A stretch of DNA of 64,000 bases from Henckelia pumila (lineage: Eukaryota > Streptophyta > Magnoliopsida > Lamiales > Gesneriaceae), in assembly GCF_033568475.1 (NCBI RefSeq), contig NC_133123.1:62565522-62629521 (forward strand), read 5' to 3'. The notes under the pieces were generated by a model. It saw only the letters and a program-made list of their open reading frames with translations, made no database searches and had not been told where the DNA came from. The translations under genes and the position numbers were made by a program. Below, piece by piece: positions 32,343 through 45,287 of the stretch (position 1 is the first letter of the stretch; each line of letters begins with the position of its first letter).

Positions 32343-33786
32343 ATGTCTCCCCGACCAGCACCGACTACTAGGCGTACTTTGGCAGTGAATCAGCCAGAAC
32401 AGACTAATGTTGCACAGGTATCAGTAACAGCACCTAAACTAGGACAGGGTAGTACGTCTGTTGATACGATGAGTGGTGATGCAAATCTTATGGAAAAACT
32501 GCTGAAACGATTCCAGTCCTTCAAACCACCGACGTTACAGGGAACTGATAACTCTGTTGATTGCGAGAATTGGCTGGAGGATATCGAGCAGTTATTTGAA
32601 TCCCTCGAATATACAGATGAACGTCGTGTGAGACTGATGATCCATCAATTACATGGCCTTGCAAAGAATTGGTGGGTAGGGACAAAGAGAGCATTTGAAA
32701 ACCAAGGTACAGTTATTACATGGGTTGTATTTAAAATTGCTTTCTATCAATGGTTCTTTCCTATTTCTTATCGAAAGGATAAGGGAGCGGAGTTTGAAAG
32801 TTTGCAACAAGGGCATATGAATATTGAAGAATATGTTGCAAAGTTTACAAGCATACTGAAGTTTGATCCACATATCGCTGGGAGTGATGAAGCTCAAGCC
32901 GATCAATTTATAAATGGCTTGAATCTAGATGTGTTCACTCTTGTAAATGCGAGAAGACCGAATAACTTTGCCGATGCTCTGAATCATGCAAAGGGAGCTG
33001 AAGCAGGGATACTGAGGCAACGAGGAACACAGTTTGTGCCATAGCCGATGAAACAACTACAAGAGCAGCCACAGATTCCACCACCACCTCGATTTGATGC
33101 TGAAGGTAGCGGTAGTGGCAAGAAGAATTTCTTCAAGGGAAAAAGCAAACAGTTTAAGCGATCAGATAGTAGCTCTTCGAGTTCAGGTGGACCTAGACAG
33201 TTCAGAGGTGGACAGAAATCCGGTACTTCTGATGTCTAATGTACTAAATGTGGAAGACTTCACACCAATGAGCAGTGTAGATGAGTGTTTGGCACCTGTC
33301 ACATTTTCCAACAACCGGGTCATTTTGCGAGAGTATGCCCACAGCGAGGGTTGGGAAGTACTCAGGGTGCAAGTGGATCTCGATCAGTGACCCATCCCGA
33401 GAGGCAAGCATCCTCAGTGCATTCATTCCAACCTCAGTCATCAACACAGAGCCGTGCTAGAGGAAGTCAAGCTGGGAGCCAGCAACAGAGGCAACAAGCT
33501 AGAGTGTTTGCATTGACTGAGGAGCAAACACAAGCTGCACCTGATGATGTGATTGCAGGTAACTGTTTCATTTATGGTTATCCTGCCTATGTCTTATTTG
33601 TTACTGGTGCATCACACACCTTTATTTCTGAGCAATTTGTTGCATTACATGAATTTCCTATTGAACCTTTAGCTATTGTAGTGTCTATTTCATCACCTTT
33701 GGGAAGTGGTATTATATCAGTGAAGTTGGTACAAAATTGTACATTGCAGTTTGAGGGTCATGAGATTGAGATTGAGATTGATTGTT
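32343..33786 (+). pseudogene. N1 Gag and protease start, broken
   Basis: Begins MSPRPAPTTRR; the retrotransposon gag domain spans about residues 50-200 (CENWLEDIEQLFE, YRKDKGAEFESLQQG). In-frame stops: TAG 33042, TAA 33237, TGA 33282. One zinc knuckle is CHIFQQPGHFARVC, with the second Cys changed to Phe compared with N2. The protease active site reads LFVTGASHTF where N2 has LFDTGASHTF, so the catalytic aspartate is lost. N2 is inserted at 33787; the frame resumes at 52199. Confidence 0.88.
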
Positions 33787-35615
33787 GTAAGGCCCGGGAT
33801 TAATTAGAGATTAATCCGAATTTATTTAGTTTTAATCCGAGTATATTTAATTTGGGAATATTTAGAGTTTTGATTTAAATTCTAATATTCTTAAATTATT
33901 TAGGATTGAAATTGAATTAAAATAAGGGCCGAGGACCAAATTGCAATTATTGAAGAGTTGAGGGACCAAATTGCAATTCTCTTATAACTTATCAGATTTT
34001 AAGTGTAAGAGTCAGCTTATGCAACGTGTAAGCATGGAATTTTGTTCAGAATTTTGAAGCTAAGAACAGAGAGCTCGATTTCTTTCATTTCTTTTTGAGT
34101 TTTTGATCTTCAAAACCATGTAACTTTTGAACCGGGTATCTGATTTCGATTCCGAAAAGTGTTCTGGAATCCTTACGACAAGGGCTTCGATTTGGTGTAA
34201 GATTTTATATCTTTTAGCATGGTTTGAATTTCGAAAATTGACAGATATCAAATATTGAGTTTTCAATCATGTTTTGCAATTTGTATTGCGTCTAGTTTCG
34301 ACACCGGATCAAAGTTGGATGATTGAAGGGATTGATTATGATTTTTAGCATGTATATCGATGATTATAGCTGTTGTTATGATTTTATGCTATTGAATTTG
34401 ATAAAATATATGCTGATATATGAGTTTGAGTTACAAGTTTCGAAGTCGGGATTACGTCGGTTACCGATTTGGAATCGCTACGTCGTTTAATCGAGTTTTG
34501 GAACTATTTTGATGGCCGAATTCTGAGTTGAAGTTGTTATTGAGATGTTATGAATGTTATAGTATTTTTCTTATTCAGTTTCAGTTGAGTTTGAACGATA
34601 AACGACACAGGACACCGACTTGAACGAACGAAGAAAGAGTTGAGGTTTGAAATGCGATTGATTGATGAATTCTTGATGGTTTTGACTCATTTCTGAAATG
34701 ATAGATTGATATGAAGTTTGATATATGTATTTTGATTATATCTCGCAGATTTGAAGAGTTCAGAACCTCGATAAATGAAGGTATAATGACGACATCGCGA
34801 AGTAGGGACTTTGAAACTCAAGAACGATTATCTTTGAGTTGGCCCGCAAAAATCACATATTTGTTTATGTTTTCATTTGATTGTGGTGTTGTCGATCCAT
34901 CTCAGGTAGTGGATCTTTAAATTTGAGTTGATATGATGTTATATCGAATTGATTCTAAGCCAAGGTCGCGGTTAACCTTATTTGCGAGTCGTTTACGAAT
35001 TCGTTAGATGGATATCCATGTCAAGATCATTTATGAATCTTGATGGCTTCGAAGTTATATGAATCAATTCGTAGTTAAAGCGTTTGAGTACTCTATTTGT
35101 TGAGTTGAGTTTTAAATAGAGTCGATATGATTTATTTAACGCTTTCAATATGTTGGTTATACTGAGAATTGTATCTCACCGGAGTTATCCGGCTGTTGTC
35201 TTGTTTTGTATGCGTGCATGACAACAGAGAGGGCAGGAGCTAATCATCGACGTCATTGACAGCTGGGAGTAGATGATTTTTTGATTGTTAGAAGCAAGGA
35301 ACCTTAGAACTTGTTGGTTTTGGAATACATGTATGAAATTTGAGATAGTTTGGGTCGGTTATCGTTCTTTAGCGACTTGGTTGATGTAATAAAATTCATG
35401 TATACTTGCTTGGGACACTGTTTATATGTATAAGCTTGTGTTCATATCAAAACATCAGGTTTGGAAGCTGTAAATTTTCGGGCAAGAAGCTGTCCAGGGC
35501 AACGCCCGAGCTGCAGAAAACAGCAGCCCGAGCGCGGCCCGGGGCAGAAAGTTGCTCTTCGATTTGAGCATGGCGCGCCCGAGCGGCGCTTTTCAGCCGC
35601 TCGAGCGCAGCCTAT
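33787..35615 (+). repeat. N2 5' LTR, main part (interrupted by Copia-2)
   Basis: 1829 bp here and a further 102 bp at 45169-45270. It lacks about 30 bp present in the 3' LTR near 51717. Copia-2 is inserted three bases after the last dyad module. Confidence 0.9.
35503..35607 (+). repeat. Two 32-bp dyad modules, CGCCCGAGC word (N2 5' LTR)
   Basis: Modules at 35503-35534 (CGCCCGAGCTG / CAGCCCGAGCG, two mismatched pairs) and 35576-35607 (CGCCCGAGCGG / CCGCTCGAGCG, one mismatch), 73 bp apart, each 11-10-11. The same pair is at 51980-52011 and 52053-52084 in the 3' LTR, also 73 bp apart. Confidence 0.85.
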
Positions 35616-37475
35616 TGTAAGAGTGGGTGCCCAGTGAGCCAACTGTGTGGCTATGGGCTTTGATGACTCTTTGTATAAACAATCTTTTGTTTAATATTAT
35701 TTACACTTTTATGGCAATGACTTTATATTACTTCATATTGTTATATTGTGATATACTATTGTTGTTTTGATAAAGACCTTGAATATACTATAGTGTATGT
35801 AAGATGTGGTAGAACATGGAGATGTCTATCATGAAATACATCTTATAGTCACTGTATGTTCTAAAACCGTTCCTAGTCGATTGAGCCGTCCGATAATAAG
35901 GATAAGGATCGCTCGAGTTTGAGACTAGCATTTGCGATGCGGAGTACCACGTTTCATTGGTAGGGAACATGGAGATGTTCGAAGCATGCAAATGGATATT
36001 CATAGGATGAATAATCGAACTACCCTATCCGGACTTTCCAAGTGGTTATCACTTATCGAGTGGATTAAGTCCGCGGTTTTGGTTGTACACCATTAGTCCT
36101 TACGACTTGAAACATCATGGAGACTCTATATGCTAGTGTTGTGCTTTGACTCGTTTACCGACTCTATGGGGGTCATCAGGTGTCGAGATTGGGTACAGTT
36201 ACGACACATATAGGAGTCAATGCATTGTTGTCAAGGATTCACCACATACTTGCGAGTGTGGATATCCTATGCGATCTGAGGAGATATTAGTGTGATAAAT
36301 CTCTGGCCAGAGTAATTGATGTGATTTAAGAAATGGTTTCTTAGTAGCACATGCGATGTCACTAATTTGATCTTCAAGATGTATTGCATAGTTATCGAAT
36401 CTTGAGCGGCTCTCGATATACCAATGGTTGTTGATTCGATCGGGATATATGGATGAAGGGACCGTACTGTACGCTAACCAAAATCTACTGGTTCTTGTAG
36501 GCACTATCAGTGATACCTAGGGAATCATGGGGCGATGTTCCTAGGCGCTTTACCATGATTCGTTGGGCAAGTCGGAAAGTGTTGTTCCGAGTCACAAGGA
36601 GTTGTGAGCCCACGGCTAGCTGTATCCCTGAACCATTGAGGGTCACACAGTGTAATGGAGTTTTAATCCCCGTTGAGATAGTTAAATTTAAAGAGTTAAA
36701 TTTAATGAACTAAGGAGTTGGACTTCTTAAATAAGAGTAAGGGAGTAGGATTTCCTAAAATGACATAGGGATGGACATTTTTGGAAACCACTGAATTCGG
36801 ATTCAGGAAAATTTATTTTGACTTTAAAATGTGCAGAAATGGTTTCTGTGCACATTGGTGAAATCAGTTCATCAATCGGAGTCACGATGAATTTTATATT
36901 AATTTCTGAACGAGCGGGCTTTGCTTGTCGGGCCCCAGCTTATGACTAATGGGCCCTAAGGTGTTAGTGGCCTGCATTATAAATAAGTTATTTCAGTACA
37001 GAAATTACACACAACAGGTCATAATTTTTGAGACAGAGAAAATTTTCGAACCCTAGCTCTCTCTCTCTGTTCGGCCGACCCCTCCCCCTCTGCCCGAGAT
37101 TTTCCGGTCTGTGATTTTGAATTGCAGTCTGGAATAGCGAATCAGATTCGTTTATTCTCTTCGCAGAAAACTTCTGATAGATTTTCTAGTGCAATCTATC
37201 AGAGGGATTAAACCTCTGTTCGTGGACCTGATTGAAGGAGTTCATCGGTTCCAGGGAGAGACAACAAGAGCAGATCAAATCTGTTGGTGTCCATTAATCT
37301 CGTTGCGAGATTGGAGGTAAAATTTAATAACTGTTATTTAAATTTTACACACACAATAATTTAATCGTTGAACGGTTGATACCCACACTATGGAATTGTT
37401 CCATAACAAAATTTTTAAACTTCCGCTGCACCGGGTATCAATCGTGATTGATCTGACCGCCAGTTTTTTCCAACA
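35616..37475 (+). repeat. Copia-2 5' LTR
   Basis: 1860 bp, TGTAAG...CCAACA. It differs from the Copia-1 LTR mainly in the U5 region (for example around 37020-37080 and 37250-37330). TATA box 36978-36985; splice-donor-like GAG/GTAAAA at 37316/37317. Confidence 0.93.
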
Positions 37476-37476
37476 G

Positions 37477-37488
37477 TGGTATCAGAGC
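37477..37488 (+). other. Primer-binding site, tRNA-Met (Copia-2)
   Basis: TGGTATCAGAGC, one base after the 5' LTR, as in Copia-1. Confidence 0.93.
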
Positions 37489-37598
37489 CAGGTTGCTCAG
37501 ATCAAACGATTAAATTAATCAATTGTACAAAATTTTTGAGTCTCGGTTTTTGAAACAAAATAAATATTTTTAAATAAAAAAATTTTTCGGGGCAAAAC

Positions 37599-37849
37599 CC
37601 GGGCAGCGATTGGATCGCTGCCCGGTGGGGCAGCAATTGTTGCTGCCCCGGGCGGCGCACGACGCCGCCCAAAGGGGGCGCACGGCGCCGCCCAAGGCGG
37701 CGACCGTCGCCGCCCAGGGCAGCGCTCGGCGCTGCCCAGGGGCGGCGCTCGGCGCCGCCCAGGGGCGGCGCCAGCGCTGCCCTAAGGGGGCAGCCGGGCT
37801 GCCCCGGCCCGCGCCCCGGGTGCGGGCCGGCCCGGGAGTGTCCCGGGCG
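37599..37849 (+). repeat. GC-rich hairpin array in the Copia-2 leader
   Basis: Same place and near-same length as in Copia-1, but with different middle units. The first two hairpins match (37599-37625, 37627-37649). Then come GGGCGGCG / CGCCGCCC (37650-37670), an imperfect unit (37674-37693), GGCGGCGA / TCGCCGCC (37696-37714), GGGCAGCGC / GCGCTGCCC (37717-37737), GGGCGGCGC / GCGCCGCCC (37740-37760), and GGGCGGCGC / GCGCTGCCC (37763-37782), where G faces T, a G-U pair in RNA. Flanking leader is nearly identical between the copies. Confidence 0.95.
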
Positions 37850-39376
37850 GCCCGCGGGAAAAATTATATTTTTATTTAAAAATTAATTTTAATATTTAAA
37901 ATTTTATTTTTGGTCCGGTCAAAAATTGTTTTTGATTGGTTCACGAGATTTCGGATCGAATTGTTCGAGTCCGTAAATTTTAAAATTGATTTTGGATAAA
38001 TTTGAATTTTTGGAAAATTTTAATATTTTATCCGTAAATTGAATTTTGAAATCAATTATTTTGGTACAATTGATGATAAGATATGATCTTATGATATATT
38101 AAGTAAAATATGATTTTATTTGTAAAATTGGATTTTATAGATAAAATATGATTTTATTTGATATAGAGATAAAATATGATTTTATATGTGAAATGAGATT
38201 TTATATATAAAATATGATTTTATCTTGTTTAAATTTGAATTGCCACTGCATGTTATCCAATAAATTAATTTTGAATTAAATGTTATTGGATAAGGATGAT
38301 CGATTGCCATGACCAATTTTGTAGGTGTATGTTAGGAATTTACATTTTGTTTTTATTGTTGTTAGTTTTATTAATGGGCCTGGTTTATGGCCCGATATGA
38401 ATGTCATATGTAATAAAAGTGGGCTTGGTTTATAGCCCGTTCCCACCCCTAAAAATGTATCCCTACTTGTCATTGTTATTTATTGTAAATACATTAGATT
38501 TAGTGGGAGATCAAGATTTGAAGACGGTGGGCCCAGCAGACAATAAAGACTGAAGAAATGTAAATTGGAAGCACATGTAATAGGATTGCATTGCATACTG
38601 CATATTACCTAGGATTGGACTAAGACCCGTGATTGGCAACCACGGGTCAATTAGAAATGGAATCGATCATCCTATATAATATTTGATATTATGATTGTAT
38701 GCATGTTTAGACATAAATTGCGTGAATCCGGCAAGCATGCAATAAAATGAATATGATGAGACAAATATTTTTATAATTAAAAATCCCTCATTTTAAATAT
38801 GATTTAAAATTTATATCAAGATAAATAAAGGAAATTTAAATTTGTTTAAATGTTCCCACCTTCCATCAACGGTCAATGTATGTGACGCTACCCGCGGATA
38901 CGGTCCGGCTCATATTATTGGGGGGGCCCGTCCGTCGGAAAGCTGTACATTGGATCGACAAATGTTGTAAGTTGGGTGGAACTCCCATGGGATCGGCTCA
39001 TATTATTGGGGGATCCACATGGCGACCGTCCATCACAACTTAATATTGATGGGTCATCTTGACATGTCACTTTAAACGGCGTCATATTATTGGGCCCTTA
39101 TTGGACATGAGGTAAAAACATGGGGGTTGCTTTGGAAGCAATTGGGCTCTACCTTTTGAGAATTATGGTTGGCTGATATTATTCGGGACCATAAGTTTGT
39201 CAATTGGACTCCATGTTCTCACTAAGGAAAAAGTTTCCCGTTTTCACTAGAGGGTGGTGAAATCGTTAAAATAGTGGGAGTGAGATTCATAAAATTAAAT
39301 TCGCCTATTTTATGTCTTAGTAAATTGTTAAACAATCATTGATATATGTCTGTTTTTCTTTTCAGTATTTCATACA
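37850..39376 (+). repeat. Copia-2 leader downstream of the hairpin array
   Basis: Near-identical to the Copia-1 leader: the AT near-palindromes, the paired GGGCC / GGGCT hairpins, the four TCATATTATTGGG-type repeats and the acceptor-like TTTTCTTTTCAG ending at 39365 are all kept. No credible ORF. Confidence 0.8.
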
Positions 39377-42300
39377 ATGAATTCGCGAAATCCATTATTC
39401 TCGATCCTCGAACAAAACAAGTTGACTGGCGCCAACTATACGGAATGGTTCCGGAAGTTGAAGATTGTCTTAACTTCGGAGAAAATGCTCTACGTGTTAG
39501 AGAAAGCACCTCCGAAGGAAGCACCAGCTGACATAAGTCCGGAGGAATTGGCCAAACTTGATGCATGGTGTGACCATGACATCAAGACCAAATGCTATAT
39601 GCAAGCCTCGATGTCTGATGAACTCCAGAGGCGATTTGAGGACACGGTGAATGCTGCTGACATTCACACGCAACTCAAGGAACTTTTTGGGGCTCAGTCG
39701 AGGGCTGAAAGGTTCGCTACTGTTAAGGAGTTGATGACGTGCCGCATGCGTGAAGGGACTTCGGTCCGTGATCATGGGGTACGAGTGATTTGGCTCATAC
39801 AGAAGTTGGCGACCCTAGATTTGGTGTTGGAGCATGAACTCAATGTGGATTTATTGCTTCTGTCTCTTCCTTCTTCATTTGATGGATTTGTGATAAATTT
39901 TAATATGAACAAGATAGAGGCCACCCTTGAAGAGATGGTCAATATGCTCGTTACATATGAATCCACACTTAAGAAGGATAAGCCAGCTTTCTTGGTGGGC
40001 TCCTCATCTTCTGCTAAGAAGGGGCCAAGTATGAAGGGCAAGAAACGTTCTACCCCACCCAAGAAAGTCGAGCCCGAGAAGAAGCAAAAGACAAAGGCTT
40101 CAAACAATGGAAAATCCAAGGATGTTTGCCATTACTGCAAGAAGCCGGGTCATTGGAAGCGCAACTGCAAGGAATATCTTGAGCAGTTGGGAACTGCAAA
40201 GGGTATGTTCTATATTGAAATAAACATGTCACTTAATACAACTTCTTGGGTATTGGATACCGGATGTGGATCTCACATTTGCAATGATTTGCAGGTGATG
40301 ACAAGAAGTCGCAGGCTTAGAATGGGTGAGACCCAGCTGAGGCTCGGGAATGGTTCCAGAGTTGAAGCTACGGCCATTGGAGATGTTTGTTTGACTTTGC
40401 AGAACGGTTTTAAATTATTGTTAAGAGATGTTTTATTTGTGCCAGATTTAATTAAAAACATTATTTCTATTTCTATGCTTGATAGAGATGGTTATTCTTG
40501 CAATTTTGTGAATGGGATTTGCAATATTTACAAGAATGAATGTTTAATTGGAAATGGACAACTTGAAAACGATCTATACAACTTAAAACTAAAAGACGTT
40601 CCAGTGAATTATGTTGATAAACCGGCGACAACAAACAAAAGGAAAATCGATAGTCAAAACCCGGCAAACCTTTGGCACGCTAGGCTAGGTCATATTTCCT
40701 CAAGGAGGATGAACAAGCTAGTGGGAGAGGGCATGTTTGATATGTCTGATATTAACTCTCTACCTACTTGTGAATCCTGCCTAAGAGGAAAAATGACTAA
40801 ATCTCCTTTTAAGGGAAAACCTGAGCGTAGTCAGAATCTGTTGGATTTGATCCATACAGATGTTTGTGGTCCATTTAGAGTAGGGACTCAACATGGCCAC
40901 ACCTACTTCATTACCTTTACTGATGATTATTCAAGGTATGGGTATTTATATTTAATGAAATATAAGTCTGAAGCATTTGAAAAGTTCAAAGAATTCAGGG
41001 CTGAAGTAGAAAACAAGCTAGGTAAAAGTATTAAAGCACTTCGATCGGATCGAGGTGGAGAATACTTGAGTACCGAGTTTTTGGACTATCTGAAAGAGAA
41101 TGGGATTCTCTCTCAGTGGACTCCTCCTATGACACCACAGCTTAATGGTGTATCGGAGCGTCGTAATCGAACTTTGTTGGACATGGTTCGATCTATGATG
41201 AGCTTCACTGAGCTTCCACCTTCGTTTTGGGGCTATGCGCTTGAAACGGCGGTATTGTTGTTAAACAACGTCCACACTAAAGCAGTGGACAAAACACCAT
41301 ACGAGTTATGGAATGGCAAAGCTCCTAAGTATTCGTACTTGAGGATTTGGGGATGTCCTGCTTACGTGAAGCGGACAGTGGGAGATAAGTTGGATAGTCG
41401 ATCCAGCTTATGTTATTTTGTAGGGTATCCGAAGAATTCAATCGGATATTATTTCTATTATCCTGCTGAAACAAAGGTGTTTGTTTCTAGGAATGCCACC
41501 TTCTTGGAGAAGGAGTTCTTATTGGATAAGAAAGGCGAGATGATGGAACTCGAAGAAGTTCGAGAAGAACCCGAAATACAAAATAACGATCCTACACCTC
41601 AGGAACCATTGCTGGACACGCCTGCACCTAGAAGATCCGAAAGGACTTCTAGACCTCCAGTTCGATATGGTCTTCTTCTTGAAGAGGATCAAGATGAACC
41701 CGACATTGGATGTGATCCAAGAAACTTCAAGGAACAATTTCTGATGCGGATTCGAATTTATGGCTTGAAGCTATGCAGTCAGAATTGGATTCGATGCATA
41801 CAAACCAAGTTTGGTCTTTAGTAGATCCTCCCGATGGAATTGTTCCAATAGGGTGTAAATGGATCTACAAGAGAAAGCTTGGGCCTGATGGTAAGGTATT
41901 GACCTACAAGGCGCGATTGGTGGCGAAAGGTTATACTCAAAGGCAAGGAGTTGACTATGATGAAACCTTTTCACCAGTTGCAATGTTCAAGTCCATAAGA
42001 ATCCTGATTGCCATAGCTGCATGGTATGACTATGAGATATGGCAAATGGATGTGAAGACTGCTTTTCTTAATGGAGACATTAAGGAAGAAATCTATATGA
42101 AGCAGCCTGAGGGGTTCACATCCATGGGAAGCGAGCATAAGGTATGCAAGCTTCAGAGATCAATTTATGGTCTAAAACAAGCATCAAGAAGTTGGAACCA
42201 GAAATTTGATGAAACAATAAAAGATTTTGGTTTCATCAAGAACCCGGAGGAACCGTGCGTGTACAAGAAAGTAGTTAAGGATGCTGTGACATTCTTAGTA

Positions 42301-43290
42301 CTTTATGTTGATGACATCCTACTCATTGGGAATGATGTAGGGATGTTGCAGTCAACAAAGATATGGTTATCAGGTAGATTTTCGATGAAGGATTTGGGAG
42401 AGGCATCCTACATTCTTGGGATACAGATCTATAGAGATAGGTCTAAGAGAATGATAGGACTCACTCAATCAACCTACATCGATACCATATTGAAACGGTT
42501 TTCAATGGATGGGTCCAAAAGAGGACATCTACCCATGTGTCATGGAGTTTCTCTATCCAAGTCTATGTGTCCCAAGACTGATGAAGAGATAGAGAATATG
42601 ACACATGTACCATATGCGTCAGCTATAGGTAGTATCATGTATGGGATGATATCTACCAGACCGGATGTAGCATTTGCTCTGAGTGTCACGAGCAGATATC
42701 AGTCTAATCCTGGTCAAATGCATTGGAAAGCCGTGAAGGACATTCTTAAGTACTTGCGAAGGACTAAGAATATGTTCATGGTTTATGGAGGACGAGAACT
42801 CAAATTGGAAGGCTATACCGACTCTAGCTTCCAAAGTGATGTGGATGACTCGAAGTCAACCTCTGGATTTGTGTTCATGCTCAATGGCAGTGCTGTCTCT
42901 TGGAAGAGTTCCAAGCAGGACACCACAGCGGATTCCACCACTGAGGCTGAATACATTGCAGCATCAGCTGCTGCTAAAGAGGCCGTTTGGATGAGGAAGT
43001 TCGTCCAAGAGTTGGGCGTCATTCCTGAATTTGTTGGTCCAGTCCCGGTGTACTGTGACAACACGGGTGCCGTTGCTCAAGCAAAGGAACCAAGGTCTCA
43101 TCAAAGATCCAAACACGTACTGAGGAAATACCACATAATCCGGGAGATTGTGGAAAGAGGAGACATCATTGTCGAACGAGTGGCCTCTGCAGACAATATC
43201 GCTGATCCGCTTACTAAGCCCTTGCCAGGACCATTGTTTGACAAACATCGCGAAGCAATGGGTCTACGTAGTATGACTAGTTGGCTATAG
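39377..43290 (+). pseudogene. Gag-Pol polyprotein of Copia-2, one-base frameshift
   Basis: Aligned with Copia-1 it is nearly identical, but one base is missing near 41733 (GGAAGCAATT in Copia-1, GGAACAATT here). The first frame ends at 41821, after gag, protease and integrase. The second (41773-43290) holds RT with YVDD and RNase H. All catalytic motifs remain, so this single deletion is the only obvious lesion. Without RT in frame it is probably non-autonomous, although its RNA keeps the cis-acting signals and could be mobilised by Copia-1-like proteins. Confidence 0.93.
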
Positions 43291-43304
43291 GGCAAGTGGG
43301 AGAT

Positions 43305-45163
43305 TGTAAGAGTGGGTGCCCAGTGAGCCAACTGTGTGGCTATGGGCTTTGATGACTCTTTGTATAAACAATCTTTTGTTTAATATTATTTACACTTTTA
43401 TGGCAATGACTTTATATTACTTCATATTGTTATATTGTGATATACTATTGTTGTTTTGATAAAGACCTTGAATATACTATAGTGTATGTAAGATGTGGTA
43501 GAACATGGAGATGTCTATCATGAAATACATCTTATAGTCACTGTATGTTCTAAAACCGTTCCTAGTCGATTGAGCCGTCCGATAATAAGGATAAGGATCG
43601 CTCGAGTTTGAGACTAGCATTTGCGATGCGGAGTACCACGTTTCATTGGTAGGGAACATGGAGATGTTCGAAGCATGCAAATGGATATTCATAGGATGAA
43701 TAATCGAACTACCCTATCCGGACTTTCCAAGTGGTTATCACTTATCGAGTGGATTAAGTCCGCGGTTTTGGTTGTACACCATTAGTCCTTACGACTTGAA
43801 ACATCATGGAGACTCTATATGCTAGTGCTGTGCTTTGACTCGTTTACCGACTCTATGGGGGTCATCAGGTGTCGAGATTGGGTACAGTTACGACACATAT
43901 AGGAGTCAATGCATTGTTGTCAAGGATTCACCACATACTTGCGAGTGTGGATATCCTATGCGATCTGAGGAGATATTAGTGTGATAAATCTCTGGCCAGA
44001 GTAATTGATGTGATTTAAGAAATGGTTTCTTAGTAGCACATGCGATGTCACTAATTTGATCTTCAAGATGTATTGCATAGTTATCGAATCTTGAGCGACT
44101 CTCGATATACCAATGGTTGTTGATTCGATCGGGATATATGGATGAAGGGACCGTACTGTACGCTAACCAAAATCTACTGGTTCTTGTAGGCACTATCAGT
44201 GATACCTAGGGAATCATGGGGCGATGTTCCTAGGCGCTTTACCATGATTCGTTGGGCAAGTCGGAAAGTGTTGTTCCGAGTCACAAGGAGTTGTGAGCCC
44301 ACGGCTAGCTGTATCCCTGAACCATTGAGGGTCACACAGTGTAATGGAGTTTTAATCCCCGTTGAGATAGTTAAATTTAAAGAGTTAAATTTAATGAACT
44401 AAGGAGTTGGACTTCTTAAATAAGAGTAAGGGAGTAGGATTTCCTAAAATGACATAGGGATGGACATTTTTGGAAACCACTGAATTCGGATTCAGGAAAA
44501 TTTATTTTGACTTTAAAATGTGCAGAAATGGTTTCTGTGCACATTGGTGAAATCAGTTCATCAATCGGAGTCACGATGAATTTTATATTAATTTCTGAAC
44601 GAGCGGGCTTTGCTTGTCGGGCCCCAGCTTATGACTAATGGGCCCTAAGGTGTTAGTGGCCTGCATTATAAATAAGTTATTTCAGTACAGAAATTACACA
44701 CAACAGGTCATAATTTTTGAGACAGAGAAAATTTTCGAACCCTAGCTCTCTCTCTCTGTTCGGCCGACCCCTCCCCCTCTGCCCGAGATTTTCCGGTCTG
44801 TGATTTTGAATTGCAGTCTGGAATAGCGAATCAGATTCGTTTATTCTCTTCGCAGAAAACTTCTGATAGATTTTCTAGTGCAATCTATCAGAGGGATTAA
44901 ACCTCTGTTCGTGGACCTGATTGAAGGAGTTCATCGGTTCCAGGGAGAGACAACAAGAGCAGATCAAATCTGTTGGTGTCCATTAATCTCGTTGCGAGAT
45001 TGGAGGTAAAATTTAATAACTGTTATTTAAATTTTACACACACAATAATTTAATCGTTGAACGGTTGATACCCACACTATGGAATTGTTCCATAACAAAA
45101 TTTTTAAACTTCCGCTGCACCGGGTATCAATCGTGATTGATCAGAGAGCCGCGTTTTACAACA
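43305..45163 (+). repeat. Copia-2 3' LTR
   Basis: 1859 bp. Matches the 5' LTR closely except for its last ~22 bp (after GATTGATC), where several changes cluster, although the CAACA end is kept. Followed by target duplication CCTAT. Confidence 0.92.
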
Positions 45164-45275
45164 CCTATTTTAAAAAAAAAAAAAATTGTTTGTTACAGCT
45201 TCGGATGCTTGGTGATTGCTTATTCATTAATTGCCCTTAAGATTTGAGATTAGCAACCCGAGGCCCCACAACAGG

Positions 45276-45287
45276 TGGTATCAGAGC
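45276..45287 (+). other. Primer-binding site, tRNA-Met (N2)
   Basis: TGGTATCAGAGC, five bases after the N2 5' LTR end (45270), as in N1. Confidence 0.9.

Larger units (their letters stand above)
35616..45163 (+). mobile_element. Copia-2: full-length Ty1/copia element inside the N2 LTR
   Basis: Same family as Copia-1. LTRs 35616-37475 and 43305-45163, target duplications CCTAT (35611-35615, 45164-45168), tRNA-Met primer site at 37477, hairpin array, and a gag-pol with one frameshift. LTR mismatches are few (36132-type C/T and 36409-type G/A changes) apart from a cluster in the last 25 bp of the 3' LTR. Confidence 0.95.
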
